This document shows, piece after piece, positions 53,255 through 62,529 of a DNA stretch of 64,000 bases (the stretch's first letter is position 1; each line of letters starts with the position of its first letter). Location of the stretch: positions 34,050 through 98,049 of the forward strand of contig NZ_FNPI01000020.1 of the NCBI RefSeq assembly GCF_900107275.1, in the 5' to 3' direction. The notes beneath the pieces were generated by a model. The model searched no databases. It saw only the letters and a program-made list of their open reading frames with translations, and had not been told where the DNA came from. The translations under genes were made by a program, and so were the position numbers. The DNA comes from Evansella caseinilytica (GTDB lineage Bacteria; Bacillota; Bacilli; Bacillales; Salisediminibacteriaceae).

Positions 53255-54214
53255 ATGTATCGAACGGAACCGCTTTTTTTACAGCCAGTATTTCAGGAGA
53301 GGATATGGGGAGGAAAAAAATTGCGTGAACAGTTTCACTACGAGATCCCTTCCTCTCATACAGGAGAAGCATGGGTGATTTCTGCTCATCCTCACGGGCC
53401 GAGCATCATAAAAAACGGTCCACTTGCCGGCCGGACATTGACAGCTGCCTGGAAGCATCATGGCCACTTGTTTAATAGGAATAAAGACAGCGACGAGCCC
53501 TATCCTCTGCTTGTAAAAATATTGGATGCAGCAGACGATCTGTCGGTTCAAGTTCATCCAAACGATCTGTTTGCGCAGAAGGTCGAAGGAGCGCCATATG
53601 GAAAAACCGAATGTTGGTATGTACTAAGTGCAGAAGAAGGTGCAAAGCTTGTGTTAGGGCATCATGCTGTCTCAAACCAGCAGCTGGCAGACAGGATGGA
53701 TAACGGGGAGTGGGAGAAATTATTGCGGCACGTCAATGTGAAGGCGGGTGACTTTATCTATGTTCCAAGCGGTACCATTCATGCCATCGGTAAAGGCATT
53801 GTTCTTCTCGAAACACAGCAAAGCTCCGACATCACATATCGTGTCTATGATTACGATCGTCAAGATGCCTCCGGCCGGTCGCGGGAATTGCACTTGGAAC
53901 GGGCAAAAGAAGTGACGCTAGTACCGCATGAAGATGCTCGCGTTATTCCGACGGAAGCTGTGCATGGTGGACTGATGGAGAGAAAACTAGTGGAAGCGCA
54001 ATACTTCACAGTTTACAGCTGGAAATTGACTGGAGCAGTGACAAGGAGGCTTGCAGCCGACTTTTTGCAAGTGAGCGTCATCGCGGGAAAGGCGGAGCTT
54101 TCCATTGCAAATAACTGCTTTACCGTACAAAAGGGCTGTCATTTCATCATTCCGTCCGACATTGCTGAGTACACTTTAACAGGAAAGGCGGAGCTGATTG
54201 TATCACATTTATAA
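53255..54214 (+). CDS. manA: Mannose-6-phosphate isomerase, class I (ManA)
   Basis: 319 residues, short Bacillus type. It converts mannose-6-phosphate to fructose-6-phosphate. Zinc ligands lie in LSVQVHPNDLFAQ (Q, H) and in TECWYVL (E), and the last His in SGTIHAIGKGIVLLETQQSSDITYRVYDY-type block (GTIHAIG, then ETQQSSDITYRVYDYDR). PVFQERIWGGKKLREQF is the usual start. The ribosome site GGGGG is weak and about 12 bases away. Last gene of the man locus, closed by a terminator. Confidence 0.94.
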   Translation: MYRTEPLFLQPVFQERIWGGKKLREQFHYEIPSSHTGEAWVISAHPHGPSIIKNGPLAGRTLTAAWKHHGHLFNRNKDSDEPYPLLVKILDAADDLSVQVHPNDLFAQKVEGAPYGKTECWYVLSAEEGAKLVLGHHAVSNQQLADRMDNGEWEKLLRHVNVKAGDFIYVPSGTIHAIGKGIVLLETQQSSDITYRVYDYDRQDASGRSRELHLERAKEVTLVPHEDARVIPTEAVHGGLMERKLVEAQYFTVYSWKLTGAVTRRLAADFLQVSVIAGKAELSIANNCFTVQKGCHFIIPSDIAEYTLTGKAELIVSHL

Positions 54215-54368
54215 ACGGAAGGGCGTGAAGCGTTCATTAGAAGCATATGATATCCGTCCTTCGGGCGAGGGCACAGCGCTGCTTTGGAAGGGGATCTCTA
54301 AAGCAGCGGCAGCTCCTGTTGTTGAAGTAACGATTTCACAACCCTTTCGGTTAATAAAGCGTTCGAAA

Positions 54369-54408
54369 GCCGCGCTTGCAGTAAAGGAATCGACGCGGCA
54401 TTTTTTTA
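54369..54408 (+). terminator. Intrinsic terminator downstream of manA
   Basis: GCCGCG (54369-54374) and CGCGGC (54394-54399) with seven T after it, 155 bases past the manA stop. Confidence 0.7.
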
Positions 54409-54509
54409 TGTACGCTTAGCTATCGATGGTATCGGCCGCTGCTTTTCTATAGCCCTTTGGCGCCTTTCCGGTACAGAAGATTGCTCCGATAAAACTTGGC
54501 GAAAAATTG

Positions 54510-54986
54510 TCAGTGCAAGACAGCGTGTAAAGTTAGGGCGATGAAAATGCCAAGCAGTCCTCCGAAGAAAACCTCAATCGGCTGATGCCCTAACAATTCC
54601 TTTAACTCTTTTCGCTTATCCTGTTCTGCTTTTTGCGGCCACGACTTCATTTCCTCTACGAGCTTATTGAAATCTGTCACAAGCGCGTTCAGAACGGTAG
54701 CTTGTTCTCCTGCGTGACGACGGATACCGGTGGCATCAAACATAACGATGATACCGAAGACTGCCGATATGGCGAACAATGGAGACCCAAGGCCTTCTTC
54801 CAATGCGATAGCAGTAGAAAGGGCAGTGACAGCTCCTGAATGGGAGCTGGGCATTCCGCCGGTACTTGTGAGAAGCGACCAATCAAATTTTTTAGTGGCT
54901 ACATATTGCAAGGGCACTTTAACAAACTGAGCAAATCCAATTGTAAATAAAGCTACCCAAAGGGGAAAGTTTGTAAACAATTCCAT
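54510..54986 (-). CDS. yuiD: Divergent PAP2-family membrane protein YuiD
   Basis: 158 residues with about four membrane helices. The divergent PAP2 motifs are present: GGMPSSHSGAVTALSTA near 43 and GIRRHAGEQATVLN near 86, then GHQPIEVFFGGLLGIFIAL at the end. The family is related to phosphatidic-acid phosphatases; substrate unknown. AGAAAGGAC lies 11 bases before the ATG. Conserved neighbour of yuiC in B. subtilis, here separated by the man locus. Confidence 0.9.
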   Translation of the reverse strand: MELFTNFPLWVALFTIGFAQFVKVPLQYVATKKFDWSLLTSTGGMPSSHSGAVTALSTAIALEEGLGSPLFAISAVFGIIVMFDATGIRRHAGEQATVLNALVTDFNKLVEEMKSWPQKAEQDKRKELKELLGHQPIEVFFGGLLGIFIALTLHAVLH

Positions 54987-55410
54987 GAGAATGACTGTCC
55001 TTTCTAATGAAGTAATACTGTATGAGAATGTTCAAATAGTCCGGGACACATCGCCTGCGAAGTTGCCTCTCCGCGTCTCCTCGGCGTTTTTACTCGATGA
55101 ACACACTATATATATTTACCCTAATCCGTGAGTGTATAACCTCCGTAAATTTGTGGAGCATTGATGAGCATGCCATCATTTTTATTATATATCATGCTTC
55201 ACATAAGGGGAATGTATAACGCATCATTTTTAATTGCGGCTGTTCCCGAATGGCGGAGGCAGAGGATTTGGCAACTATCGGGAGGTGAGGGCAGGATTTT
55301 TCCACATGCCTATATCCAATGTCTTTTCAACGGTGTATATACAAAATAATTCTATTATACGTCCGTCAATCGGTTTTGTGGATTTTTCCTCGTTGAATTA
55401 TCATATTTAA
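54987..55410. other. Intergenic region with a diverged MITE-like remnant
   Basis: GAATGTTCAAATAGTCCGGG at 55026 begins a weak member of the TGTTCAAAAA family that ends near GATGAACACAC at 55107. An open frame of 62 codons (55161-55349) has no ribosome site. No gene supported. Confidence 0.45.
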
Positions 55411-55548
55411 GAGGATGTTCAAAAATTGCGGGCAACGGAGCTTGTGAATCGCATCATGGGCGTCGGCATGATGCGGCTGGGGATATATTTGTACACGCTG
55501 GGCTGCTCGCGACTGCCCTTGTCGCTGTAAACCCCTTCTTGAACATGT
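55411..55548. repeat. MITE-like element with GGATGTTCAAAAA ends
   Basis: GAGGATGTTCAAAAATTGCG at the left and CTTCTTGAACATGTTG at the right, GC-rich centre with pairing (CATCATGGGCGTCGGCATGATG-like, given here only as CATCATG...CATGATG). Confidence 0.6.
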
Positions 55549-55723
55549 TGTGAGGATGCTCAAACAGAAAAAGGACGTTCCGGTTTGTTCGTTTTAGTTG
55601 AAAAAATAAGCTTCTGCTTAAATGATTACGAAAAAAGTCTGGATGTGGTAAATAGAACCATTAAACAAAGTAAAATGGGCGGAATACTTATATTTAAGAA
55701 GCAAGAGAGGCGGGGGAGAAAGA

Positions 55724-56257
55724 TTGAAGTTACTGACTCCGATAGTTAACATGTTGAGATTTCTGGACCGGCTTGTCATGAAATTTGAAGTATTTGTTCT
55801 TAGCTGGGCAGTGATTGTCATTGCGGTGATGACGTTCGGAAATGTCGTCAACAGGCAAATTACAGGAAGAAGCTGGCTTTTCGCTGCGGAGATCAGCGAG
55901 ATCGCCATCATTATGGCAACTTTTATGGGGATTAGTTACGCTGCCAGAAAAGGAAGACACATAAGCATGTCGGCGTTCTTTGATATGGCACCGAAAAAAG
56001 TAAAAAAAGCCCTCGCAATCATCAATCCTTTGATAACGGCTCTTATCCTCTTCCTTTTAAGCTACTACGCTTATGACTACACGATAAATCAGACAAGGAC
56101 AACGAGCGCGCTGGAAATTCCCTACTGGGTTATGGTGATGTTCATGCCGATCGGGTTATTTCTCGGAGGAGTTCAGTTTTTAAGGAATGTCTGGGTGAAC
56201 ATTGTTAATGAAGAAGTTTACCTTGCTCAGGAAAAGAAGGATTATGATGAACAATAA
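55724..56257 (+). CDS. dctQ: TRAP transporter small permease (DctQ)
   Basis: 177 residues with four membrane helices: FVLSWAVIVIAVMTFGNVVN near 27, IAIIMATFMGISYAARKGRH near 62, INPLITALILFLLSYYAYDY and VMVMFMPIGLFLGGVQFLRN. The AARKGRHISM motif after helix 2 is typical of DctQ. It forms the membrane unit with DctM. The start is TTG at 55724 behind GGGGGAG. First gene of a three-gene operon Q-M-P, whereas P usually comes first. Confidence 0.9.
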   Translation: MKLLTPIVNMLRFLDRLVMKFEVFVLSWAVIVIAVMTFGNVVNRQITGRSWLFAAEISEIAIIMATFMGISYAARKGRHISMSAFFDMAPKKVKKALAIINPLITALILFLLSYYAYDYTINQTRTTSALEIPYWVMVMFMPIGLFLGGVQFLRNVWVNIVNEEVYLAQEKKDYDEQ

Positions 56258-56279
56258 AAAACAGTGAGAGGAAACAAAA

Positions 56280-57548
56280 ATGGAGTGGATACTACTTTTA
56301 ACAATGGTGCTTTTACTTGTCATGGGATTCCCGATGATGATCCCGCTGATTGCCGGGGCGATGGTGCTGGTCTTCTTTTTCATTCCACAACTGGACCCTT
56401 ACATTATTATTCAGCAAATGAGATCGGGAATTGTTCCCTACTCGCTGCTGGCAGTCCCGCTGTTTATCTTTGCCGCCGATATAATGTCGACAGGGAAAAC
56501 CTCGAGCCGGCTGGTTGATTTTGTCGGCGCTTTCGTCGGTCATTTACGCGGTGGTTATGCGATTACTACAGCAGCAGCCTGCACCTTGTTCGGTTCCATT
56601 TCGGGATCGACGCAGGCGACGGTCGTTGCTGTAGGCACACCGATGAGACAGCGGCTTTTAAAAATGGGATATAAAGATTCAAGCGCGATAGCACTAATTA
56701 TCAATGCCAGTGATATCGCACTGTTAATTCCGCCGAGCATCGGCATGATTATTTACGCCTTAGTGTCTGATGCGTCCGTCGGTGATTTATTTATTGCGGG
56801 GATCGGACCGGGAATACTGATTTTCTTGCTGTTTGCTGTTTATGCATATATCCATGCGCGGATGTATAATATTCCGCTGGTGGAGAAGGTGTCGTGGCGG
56901 GAGCGGATGCAGCTGACTTGGAAAGCGTTGCTGCCGCTCGGCTTTCCAGTAATTATTGTCGGAGGGATTTATACCGGCCAATTTTCGCCAACGGAAGCAG
57001 CAGGAATATCAGTTTTATATGCCTTGATACTGGAAGTACTGATATTTCGCAGTGTCAAGCTGCGAAATATACCGAAGATCGCTATGTCCAGCGGGCTGGT
57101 GACCTCCGCTGTATTTATTCTCGTGGCAGCGGGGCAGGCGTTTTCCACCGCGATCAATCGTGCACAAATACCGCAGCAGTTGACAAACGCTGTGCTGGGG
57201 CCTGATCCGTCGGCGCTGACCGTATTGTTTATTGTTGCTCTGTTCTTTTTTATCGGCTGTATGTTTGTTGATCCGATCGTCGTGATTTTAATTTTAACAC
57301 CAATTTTTGCCCCTGTGGCTACGGCAGCCGGAGTCGATCCGGTGCATTTAGGAGTGGTAATCACCTTCCAGGCGGCTCTCGGTTCGGCAACGCCGCCGTT
57401 CGGGGTGGATATTTTTACCGCTAGTGCCGTGTTTAATAAGTCGTATTTAGATGTTATTAAAGGAACTCCGCCGTACATTGTCATGCTGGTTATTGCGGCG
57501 ATTCTGATCATTTTGTTCGAGGATATCTCTTTGTTTTTACTGAGGTAA
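56280..57548 (+). CDS. dctM: TRAP transporter large permease (DctM)
   Basis: 422 residues with about 12 membrane helices. DctM marks: VPLFIFAADIMSTGKTSSRL near 60, GSISGSTQATVVAVGTPM near 100, IPPSIGMIIYALVSDASVGD near 140, FSPTEAAGISVLYAL near 230, and GCMFVDPIVVILILTPIFAP near 340. It is the Na+-driven channel subunit for organic acid uptake. GAGAGGAAAC precedes the ATG, 22 bases after dctQ. Confidence 0.94.
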   Translation: MEWILLLTMVLLLVMGFPMMIPLIAGAMVLVFFFIPQLDPYIIIQQMRSGIVPYSLLAVPLFIFAADIMSTGKTSSRLVDFVGAFVGHLRGGYAITTAAACTLFGSISGSTQATVVAVGTPMRQRLLKMGYKDSSAIALIINASDIALLIPPSIGMIIYALVSDASVGDLFIAGIGPGILIFLLFAVYAYIHARMYNIPLVEKVSWRERMQLTWKALLPLGFPVIIVGGIYTGQFSPTEAAGISVLYALILEVLIFRSVKLRNIPKIAMSSGLVTSAVFILVAAGQAFSTAINRAQIPQQLTNAVLGPDPSALTVLFIVALFFFIGCMFVDPIVVILILTPIFAPVATAAGVDPVHLGVVITFQAALGSATPPFGVDIFTASAVFNKSYLDVIKGTPPYIVMLVIAAILIILFEDISLFLLR

Positions 57549-57615
57549 ATAAAGAGCGGTCCTTTTGGAACCACTTTACACTTGTTAAAAATACTATATA
57601 GGGGGAATTGCAAAA

Positions 57616-58665
57616 ATGTTTAAGAAAAAAGGACTATTATTGGCCGGAGTACTTGGATTTAGCTTTCTGACGACAGCTTGCGGTGATGACAGTGCAAGCG
57701 GAGATGCTGCTGAGTTTCAATGGGATTTTGTCACGGAAGAAACACAAGGGCAAGTGCAATATGAATATGCGGCTGAGTTCGCTGAACGCATGGCAGAAAA
57801 ATCCGATGGGCGCGTGGAAATTACCGTCTATCCATTCGGCGGATTAGGTGACGAAGTGGATCAAGTGGAGCAATTGCAAATGGGTTCGACGGAATTGGCG
57901 ATTGTTTCTCCGGGCTTTACCGGAACGATGGTTCAGGAAGCGCAGCTATTTGCCTTGCACTTTTTGTTCCCGGACGATATTGCGCTGACACAGGAAATTT
58001 TAAATACAAGTGAAGCGTTAAATGTTCACTTGAGGGAAAAATACGAAGAGCACAACATGACGCCGCTGGCATATTTCACGGAAGGAGCGATGCAGTGGAC
58101 CAGCAACGACGTTCCGTTGAAAACGCCTGCTGATTTTGAAGGCTTTAAAATGCGGATACAGCAGTCGCCGTTAATCAGTGAATCCTATGAAGCGTATGGA
58201 GCTGATCCGACTGCAATGAGCTGGGGGGAACTGTATCCGAGTTTAGAGCAAGGTGTTGTTCAGGGACAAGAAAATCCGATTTTCTTTATTGAAGATGCAG
58301 GCTTTCATGAAGTACAGGAGTATATGACAATTTCCAATCATAATAATTACGTGGCAATGACAGTTGTCAATACAGATTTCTATGAATCTCTTCCTGAGGA
58401 CATTCGCAAAATGATGGATGAGACAGTGGAGGAAATGCGCGATGTCGTGTTTGAAATGCAAGAAACGATGAACGCTGAACTGTTGGAGAAAATAGAGGAG
58501 GACACCGAGAATCCGACGGAGGTCATTACATTAACGGAGGAAGAGCGTCAGGCATTCCGGGAGCTCGCCCTTCCGGTAAGACAATTTTTCCGCGACAATT
58601 ACGGAGAAGATGCCGGCAAAATTCTCGATTTAATGGAACAGGAAATTGAAGCTGCCCAACAATAA
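57616..58665 (+). CDS. dctP: TRAP transporter solute-binding lipoprotein (DctP)
   Basis: 349 residues. A lipoprotein signal (KKKGLLLAGVLGFSFLTTAC) places the lipidated cysteine at 22, so it is tethered outside the membrane. DctP body: YEYAAEFAERMAEKSDGRVE, VEQLQMGSTELAIVSPGF, FEGFKMRIQQSPLISESYEA with the substrate-binding Arg, SWGELYPSLEQGVVQGQENP. The acidic C-terminus is usual. It delivers an organic acid to DctQM; the ligand cannot be told. GGGGGAATT precedes the ATG. Confidence 0.93.
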   Translation: MFKKKGLLLAGVLGFSFLTTACGDDSASGDAAEFQWDFVTEETQGQVQYEYAAEFAERMAEKSDGRVEITVYPFGGLGDEVDQVEQLQMGSTELAIVSPGFTGTMVQEAQLFALHFLFPDDIALTQEILNTSEALNVHLREKYEEHNMTPLAYFTEGAMQWTSNDVPLKTPADFEGFKMRIQQSPLISESYEAYGADPTAMSWGELYPSLEQGVVQGQENPIFFIEDAGFHEVQEYMTISNHNNYVAMTVVNTDFYESLPEDIRKMMDETVEEMRDVVFEMQETMNAELLEKIEEDTENPTEVITLTEEERQAFRELALPVRQFFRDNYGEDAGKILDLMEQEIEAAQQ

Positions 58666-58681
58666 AATGACAAAAAAAATT

Positions 58682-58725
58682 CAGGGACCTGGGGTGTGAA
58701 CTTTTGTTCACACCCCAGGTCCCTG
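58682..58725. repeat. 44-bp perfect palindrome (GGGACCTGGGGTGTGAAC family)
   Basis: CAGGGACCTGGGGTGTGAAC-TTTT-GTTCACACCCCAGGTCCCTG: 20-base perfect arms, 16 bases after the dctP stop, followed by AAACATTTGTGAAC. Likely ends the TRAP transcript; the same palindrome is at 6993-7032. Confidence 0.92.
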
Positions 58726-58846
58726 AAACATTTGTGAACGTTATTGACTTCCGGCTAATGCAGTGATATATTAATCTATATTTTAATACACTATCACATT
58801 ATCGATTTAACGCAATAAAGTGATGTAGTGTAAAGAGAGGGTTAGT

Positions 58847-60196
58847 ATGAATGCAGTCGTGTTGGCGGTTTTAGTTATGATATTATTGAGTTTGTTTCGC
58901 ATCCATGTCGTTGTCGCCATGGTGACCGGAGCACTTGCAGGTGGTCTCGCAGCCGGATTTACTTTAAATGAATCACTGGATCTGTTTGGGGCTGGGCTTG
59001 GATCGAATGCAGGGGTTGCCTTAAGCTATGCGATGCTTGGAGCCTTTGCCGTATCCATCAATTACACGGGATTACCCAACCTGATCGTAACCAAAGTATT
59101 ATCTATTGTTGGAAACAAGGGTGACACACAGGCAAGGAAACTATCAAAAGCACTTATACTGTTCATTATTTTAGTTGTATCTGTTTCGTCGCAAAACATT
59201 ATTCCCATTCATATCGCGTTTATACCGATATTAATACCACCGTTGATTAAAGTATTTAATGCCCTGATGATCGACCGGCGCGCTGTGGCGACAATAATGA
59301 CATTCGGCTTAAAAGCGCCGTACATTTTTTTGCCGTTTGGCTTCGGTCTGATGTTTCACGAGATTATTCAGCGAAACATGGAAGAAAGCGGGATGATTAT
59401 CGAAATGTCGCTGATTCCTAAAGCCCTTGCTATTCCGGTTGCCGGGATGCTGCTAGGGTTGATCGTCGCTGTGTTTATTACTTATCGCAAGCAAAGAAAT
59501 TATGACCATCGTGCCATCGGAGGCGGAGAAAACGAAAGCGGAAATGATTTTTCCTATACGCTGCCATCTGCCATTTTCGGCCTCTTGTCTATTTTGGCCG
59601 TCATGGTATTACAATATATAACGGAATCGATGATTTTTAGCGCTTTTATTGGCTTGGCTGTTCTGTATGTTTACTTTGCTTTAAGAAGATGGAAGGGAGC
59701 AGAAAAGCTTTCCGATACAGAAACACTAATGACAAACGGCATGAAAATGATGGCGTTTATCGCCTTTGTCATGCTTGCCGCCGGAGGTTTCGCAGAGGTT
59801 ATCAGGCAAACGGGACACGTTGATTCCCTCGTTGTCACCGTCGCAGGATGGCTTGGAGACAGCAAGGGGCTGGCGGCGTTGATGATGCTGTTAGTAGGAT
59901 TGCTGATTACAATGGGGATCGGCTCCTCCTTTTCAACGATTCCGATTATTGCCGTCATTTTTGTTCCGCTTGCCGAAGCGATTGGATTCAGTCCATTAGC
60001 AACGATTGCTTTAATTGGAACTGCAGGTGCTTTAGGGGATGCCGGCTCACCAGCTTCAGACAGCACGCTCGGCCCTACAGCCGGATTAAATGTTGATGGG
60101 CAGCACCAGCACATATGGGACACATGTGTGCCGACATTTGTTCACTTGAATGTACCGCTGATCATCTTCGGCTGGATTGCTGCGATGATCTTATAA
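58847..60196 (+). CDS. yuiF: YuiF, Na+/H+ antiporter-family (amino-acid?) transporter
   Basis: 449 residues with about 11-12 membrane helices. It starts with helix VVLAVLVMILLSLFRIHVVV; ion-transporter-like motifs are QNIIPIHIAFIPILIPPLIK near 122, IGSSFSTIPIIAVIFVPLAE near 365 and GTAGALGDAGSPASDSTLGP near 397, reminiscent of NhaC GDHCSPISDTT. The family is annotated as Na+/H+ antiporter or amino-acid permease; the true substrate of YuiF is not known. AGAGAGGG precedes the ATG. Backbone gene; yuiE (leucyl aminopeptidase in B. subtilis) is absent next to it. Confidence 0.87.
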   Translation: MNAVVLAVLVMILLSLFRIHVVVAMVTGALAGGLAAGFTLNESLDLFGAGLGSNAGVALSYAMLGAFAVSINYTGLPNLIVTKVLSIVGNKGDTQARKLSKALILFIILVVSVSSQNIIPIHIAFIPILIPPLIKVFNALMIDRRAVATIMTFGLKAPYIFLPFGFGLMFHEIIQRNMEESGMIIEMSLIPKALAIPVAGMLLGLIVAVFITYRKQRNYDHRAIGGGENESGNDFSYTLPSAIFGLLSILAVMVLQYITESMIFSAFIGLAVLYVYFALRRWKGAEKLSDTETLMTNGMKMMAFIAFVMLAAGGFAEVIRQTGHVDSLVVTVAGWLGDSKGLAALMMLLVGLLITMGIGSSFSTIPIIAVIFVPLAEAIGFSPLATIALIGTAGALGDAGSPASDSTLGPTAGLNVDGQHQHIWDTCVPTFVHLNVPLIIFGWIAAMIL

Positions 60197-60493
60197 TCCC
60201 GTTACCCCGTTCGAGGTTGTTTTCACACCTCGCTGAGTGGGGCACATTTCTGTTAGTAAAAAAGCGAGAAGCTACACGTCTCCCGCAGCAACTATATAAC
60301 GGGCAGCACCGCTGCATTTTCCGGCCTGCGATGAAAGGCGATTCGATAATAGACCGGAAGCCGCAGCTTGGATGCTGTCCTGTTTCATTTTGCTGCAAAA
60401 TAACGCGAAACGGCCTTCTAAGTTGATTTCACCATGAAACTTTCCCCCGTAATCAAACGTCTTATATATAAAGAACTAACATTCCTTCCTTTT
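60197..60493. other. Intergenic stretch after yuiF
   Basis: CGAGGT (60212-60217) and ACCTCG (60227-60232) form a small hairpin just after the stop. Beyond that I see nothing with gene character; frames on both strands lack ribosome sites. Confidence 0.4.
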
Positions 60494-60717
60494 AGTGTTT
60501 GTTCAAAAGATCGTTTTCTATCTTTTTGAACAAACACGATGCGATGATTGGAGTTCTCGGAACCAGGATGGTGCCAGTCCGCCGTTGCACACAAATGAAA
60601 CCTGACTGTGCTTCATCGAGTAATTTTGCATCGAGGAACCGCAGATGCAGGATGTGAGCGGTACTTAGACGGAATTTGGACACATCGGGCGGAACCACAG
60701 CCTTTTTGAACATGCTC
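60494..60717 (+). repeat. Repeat element bounded by CAAAAG/CTTTTTGAACA arms
   Basis: Hairpin AGTGTTTGTTCAAAAG...ATCTTTTTGAACAAACAC at the left, then 170 bases ending AGCGGTACTTAGACGGAATT... GCGGAACCACAGCC TTTTTGAACATGCTC. The second half is homologous to the nested unit at 16840-16972 (GGTACTTAAGCGG, GCGGAACCATTGCC TTTTTGAAC). Confidence 0.7.
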
Positions 60718-60767
60718 TTTTAATATAAATCGGATGCTTTTGCTAAAAAAAAGGGGTATAAACTACA

Positions 60768-61418
60768 ATGGGGAAAGTAAACATAACTAGGATTGTCGTT
60801 GCTTTGATACTGATCACTTCAGCTGGCATTGCATTATTTTTTCAAGGCAGGACAGCTCATACACCGGATGTTCGAACGGTTGCGGCGCGGTATTATGAAG
60901 TAATCGCAGCAGTAGAAAAATTATATGAAAACCATCAGCAGAAAAACGGCTACTATTATAATGGAAGCTTTCGTGAAAAAAATGAAGTAAAAGACTATTT
61001 AAGCCCATATATGACTCAGGGAGCTAAGGAGCAAGTCATTAATACTTTTTTTCAACAGGAAAAAAATCATCTTGTTTATGCAGAGGAGTTCCAGGATTTT
61101 ATCCTTATACAGCGCGACGCTTTGATTAACAGCTCGGGTAAGAACGACTACTATACTGTTGTCAAAAATTCTTTATTGAATCCGGGATTAAAAATGATCC
61201 GGGAAGAGCAACTCGATATAAAACAAAGAGGTGAGCATTATATAGTCGAAGCAAAAAATATTCCCGTAAAATTTTATCGAGAAAAGGATAAACAATACAA
61301 CAATCATTATACTCGTCTTGGATATCCTGCACAAGACAGACTTTCCTTCACCTTTCAATTTGTAGAATCAGATGGGGAACTCCTTTTGTCAAGCTACAGT
61401 GTCAGAGCAGGATCATGA
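60768..61418 (+). CDS. Secreted or membrane-anchored protein, unknown function
   Basis: 216 residues. N-terminal helix ITRIVVALILITSAGIALFF (6-25) acts as signal or anchor; the rest is soluble and polar with many Tyr and Lys residues (YEVIAAVEKLYENHQQKNGY, YLSPYMTQGAKEQVINTFF, GEHYIVEAKNIPVKFYREKD, FTFQFVESDGELLLSSYSV). The beta-strand ending suggests an NTF2-like or DUF3993-like fold, but I cannot fix a family. The ribosome site is AAAAGGGG, about 13 bases before the ATG. Convergent with bioY. Confidence 0.7.
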   Translation: MGKVNITRIVVALILITSAGIALFFQGRTAHTPDVRTVAARYYEVIAAVEKLYENHQQKNGYYYNGSFREKNEVKDYLSPYMTQGAKEQVINTFFQQEKNHLVYAEEFQDFILIQRDALINSSGKNDYYTVVKNSLLNPGLKMIREEQLDIKQRGEHYIVEAKNIPVKFYREKDKQYNNHYTRLGYPAQDRLSFTFQFVESDGELLLSSYSVRAGS

Positions 61419-61470
61419 AAATGACAGAGCGCTTTTTTGTTCAACCTTGCACCCTTATTTTCAAGAAAAC

Positions 61471-61512
61471 AAAAAGAAGTTGACGTTCATAAATGAAGGT
61501 CAACTTCTTTTT
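61471..61512. terminator. Bidirectional terminator between the unknown gene and bioY
   Basis: AAAAAGAAGTTGAC and GTCAACTTCTTTTT are perfect 14-bp arms with T-runs in both directions. Confidence 0.92.
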
Positions 61513-61598
61513 GTTTGAAGATAGGCGGGGTTACGCATAACCTCCATGATCGGAACCCCGGCACGACGCAGTTCATTGATATGTTTGATACAAACTGA

Positions 61599-62204
61599 TT
61601 AAACAGTATGCCGTGAATGAACCTCTCTTGAAGACGTTCTGTTTAATGTATGTATAAGTTGAGGACATATTGTTGCGATAAGGCCGGTTAAAACGGCATC
61701 TTTAATAAAGAAAGGCCCCATGCTTAAGGCGATTGCCGAAAAAGAAACATCAGCCGATGATAAAACAATTGTGGAATAATAATATAAGTACGGTACTCCG
61801 ATGCCATAATTAATAAGCAGCCCGATGTAACTTGCAAACAAAAACATACCGAAGGACGGCGCTTTTGCTCTGTTGACTATAGAACCTACGACAAAAGCAA
61901 TAGCTATGAAGGAAAGAATAAAACCAAATGTCGGTCTGGTAATGATATGCAAGCCGCCTTCAAAGCCGGCGAATACAGGAGCCCCCACAAGCCCTACAAT
62001 GGCATAACCGATCATTGAAAACGTCCCGGTCTTTCTTCCAAGCACAACTCCCGCCAATATAGCAATGACTGTTTGAAAAGTCAGCGGAACAGCTCCTATT
62101 GTTATAAAAGCAGTTAAATTGGCACCAATAGCCATCAATGCGATAAACATCGCACCTTTTGTCAGTTCGATAACGCTGAATGAAGCAGTTTTTGAATCTC
62201 TCAT
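61599..62204 (-). CDS. bioY: Biotin transporter BioY (YuiG)
   Basis: 201 residues, S-component of an ECF transporter, with six membrane helices: GAMFIALMAIGANLTAFI, VPLTFQTVIAILAGVVLGRK, MIGYAIVGLVGAPVFAGFEG, ITRPTFGFILSFIAIAFVVG. The P-L-T-x-Q-T and A-x-G-G segments are BioY marks. It binds biotin and works alone or with EcfAT. The ATG at 62204 follows GAGAGGGGAG; the ATG one codon upstream is too near the site. The longer frame runs into the operator. A BirA operator lies 17 bases upstream, so biotin represses the gene. Confidence 0.94.
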   Translation of the reverse strand: MRDSKTASFSVIELTKGAMFIALMAIGANLTAFITIGAVPLTFQTVIAILAGVVLGRKTGTFSMIGYAIVGLVGAPVFAGFEGGLHIITRPTFGFILSFIAIAFVVGSIVNRAKAPSFGMFLFASYIGLLINYGIGVPYLYYYSTIVLSSADVSFSAIALSMGPFFIKDAVLTGLIATICPQLIHTLNRTSSREVHSRHTV

Positions 62205-62220
62205 CATTTCTCCCCTCTCG

Positions 62221-62253
62221 ATTGTTAACTTAAAATTAATGGTAGTTAACAAT
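62221..62253. promoter_or_regulatory. BirA operator upstream of bioY
   Basis: ATTGTTAAC, 15-base spacer, GTTAACAAT: perfect arms of the Bacillus BirA site. A further half-site (ATGTTAACAAT) lies at 62298. Confidence 0.92.
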
Positions 62254-62529
62254 ATCATATTTTGATGCTTTCAATTTGTCAACCGTATGAAAAATAATGT
62301 TAACAATCTAACGGTGAAGGCTATTTGTGTTGCCGGAAAAGGATTATCTTTCCTCACTGAAAGTAATGGTTTAAAGCTACTGAAAGCACCCGACTATTGA
62401 ATTTTCACAAACAGTTCATGAATCGTACGATAGCTTCGTTTTATATATGTTAATCTTAAAAGTAAGCAGACGGGATTTTCATTCCAGTTATGTGAATAAA
62501 TGAACAATAACCTCAACGGAGTGTGAACG

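Noticed and set aside
54198..54419. 73-codon frame after manA
   Set aside because: It overlaps manA, has no ribosome site, and its end is the manA terminator.
55161..55349. 62-codon frame between yuiD and dctQ
   Set aside because: No ribosome site and no protein-like pattern.
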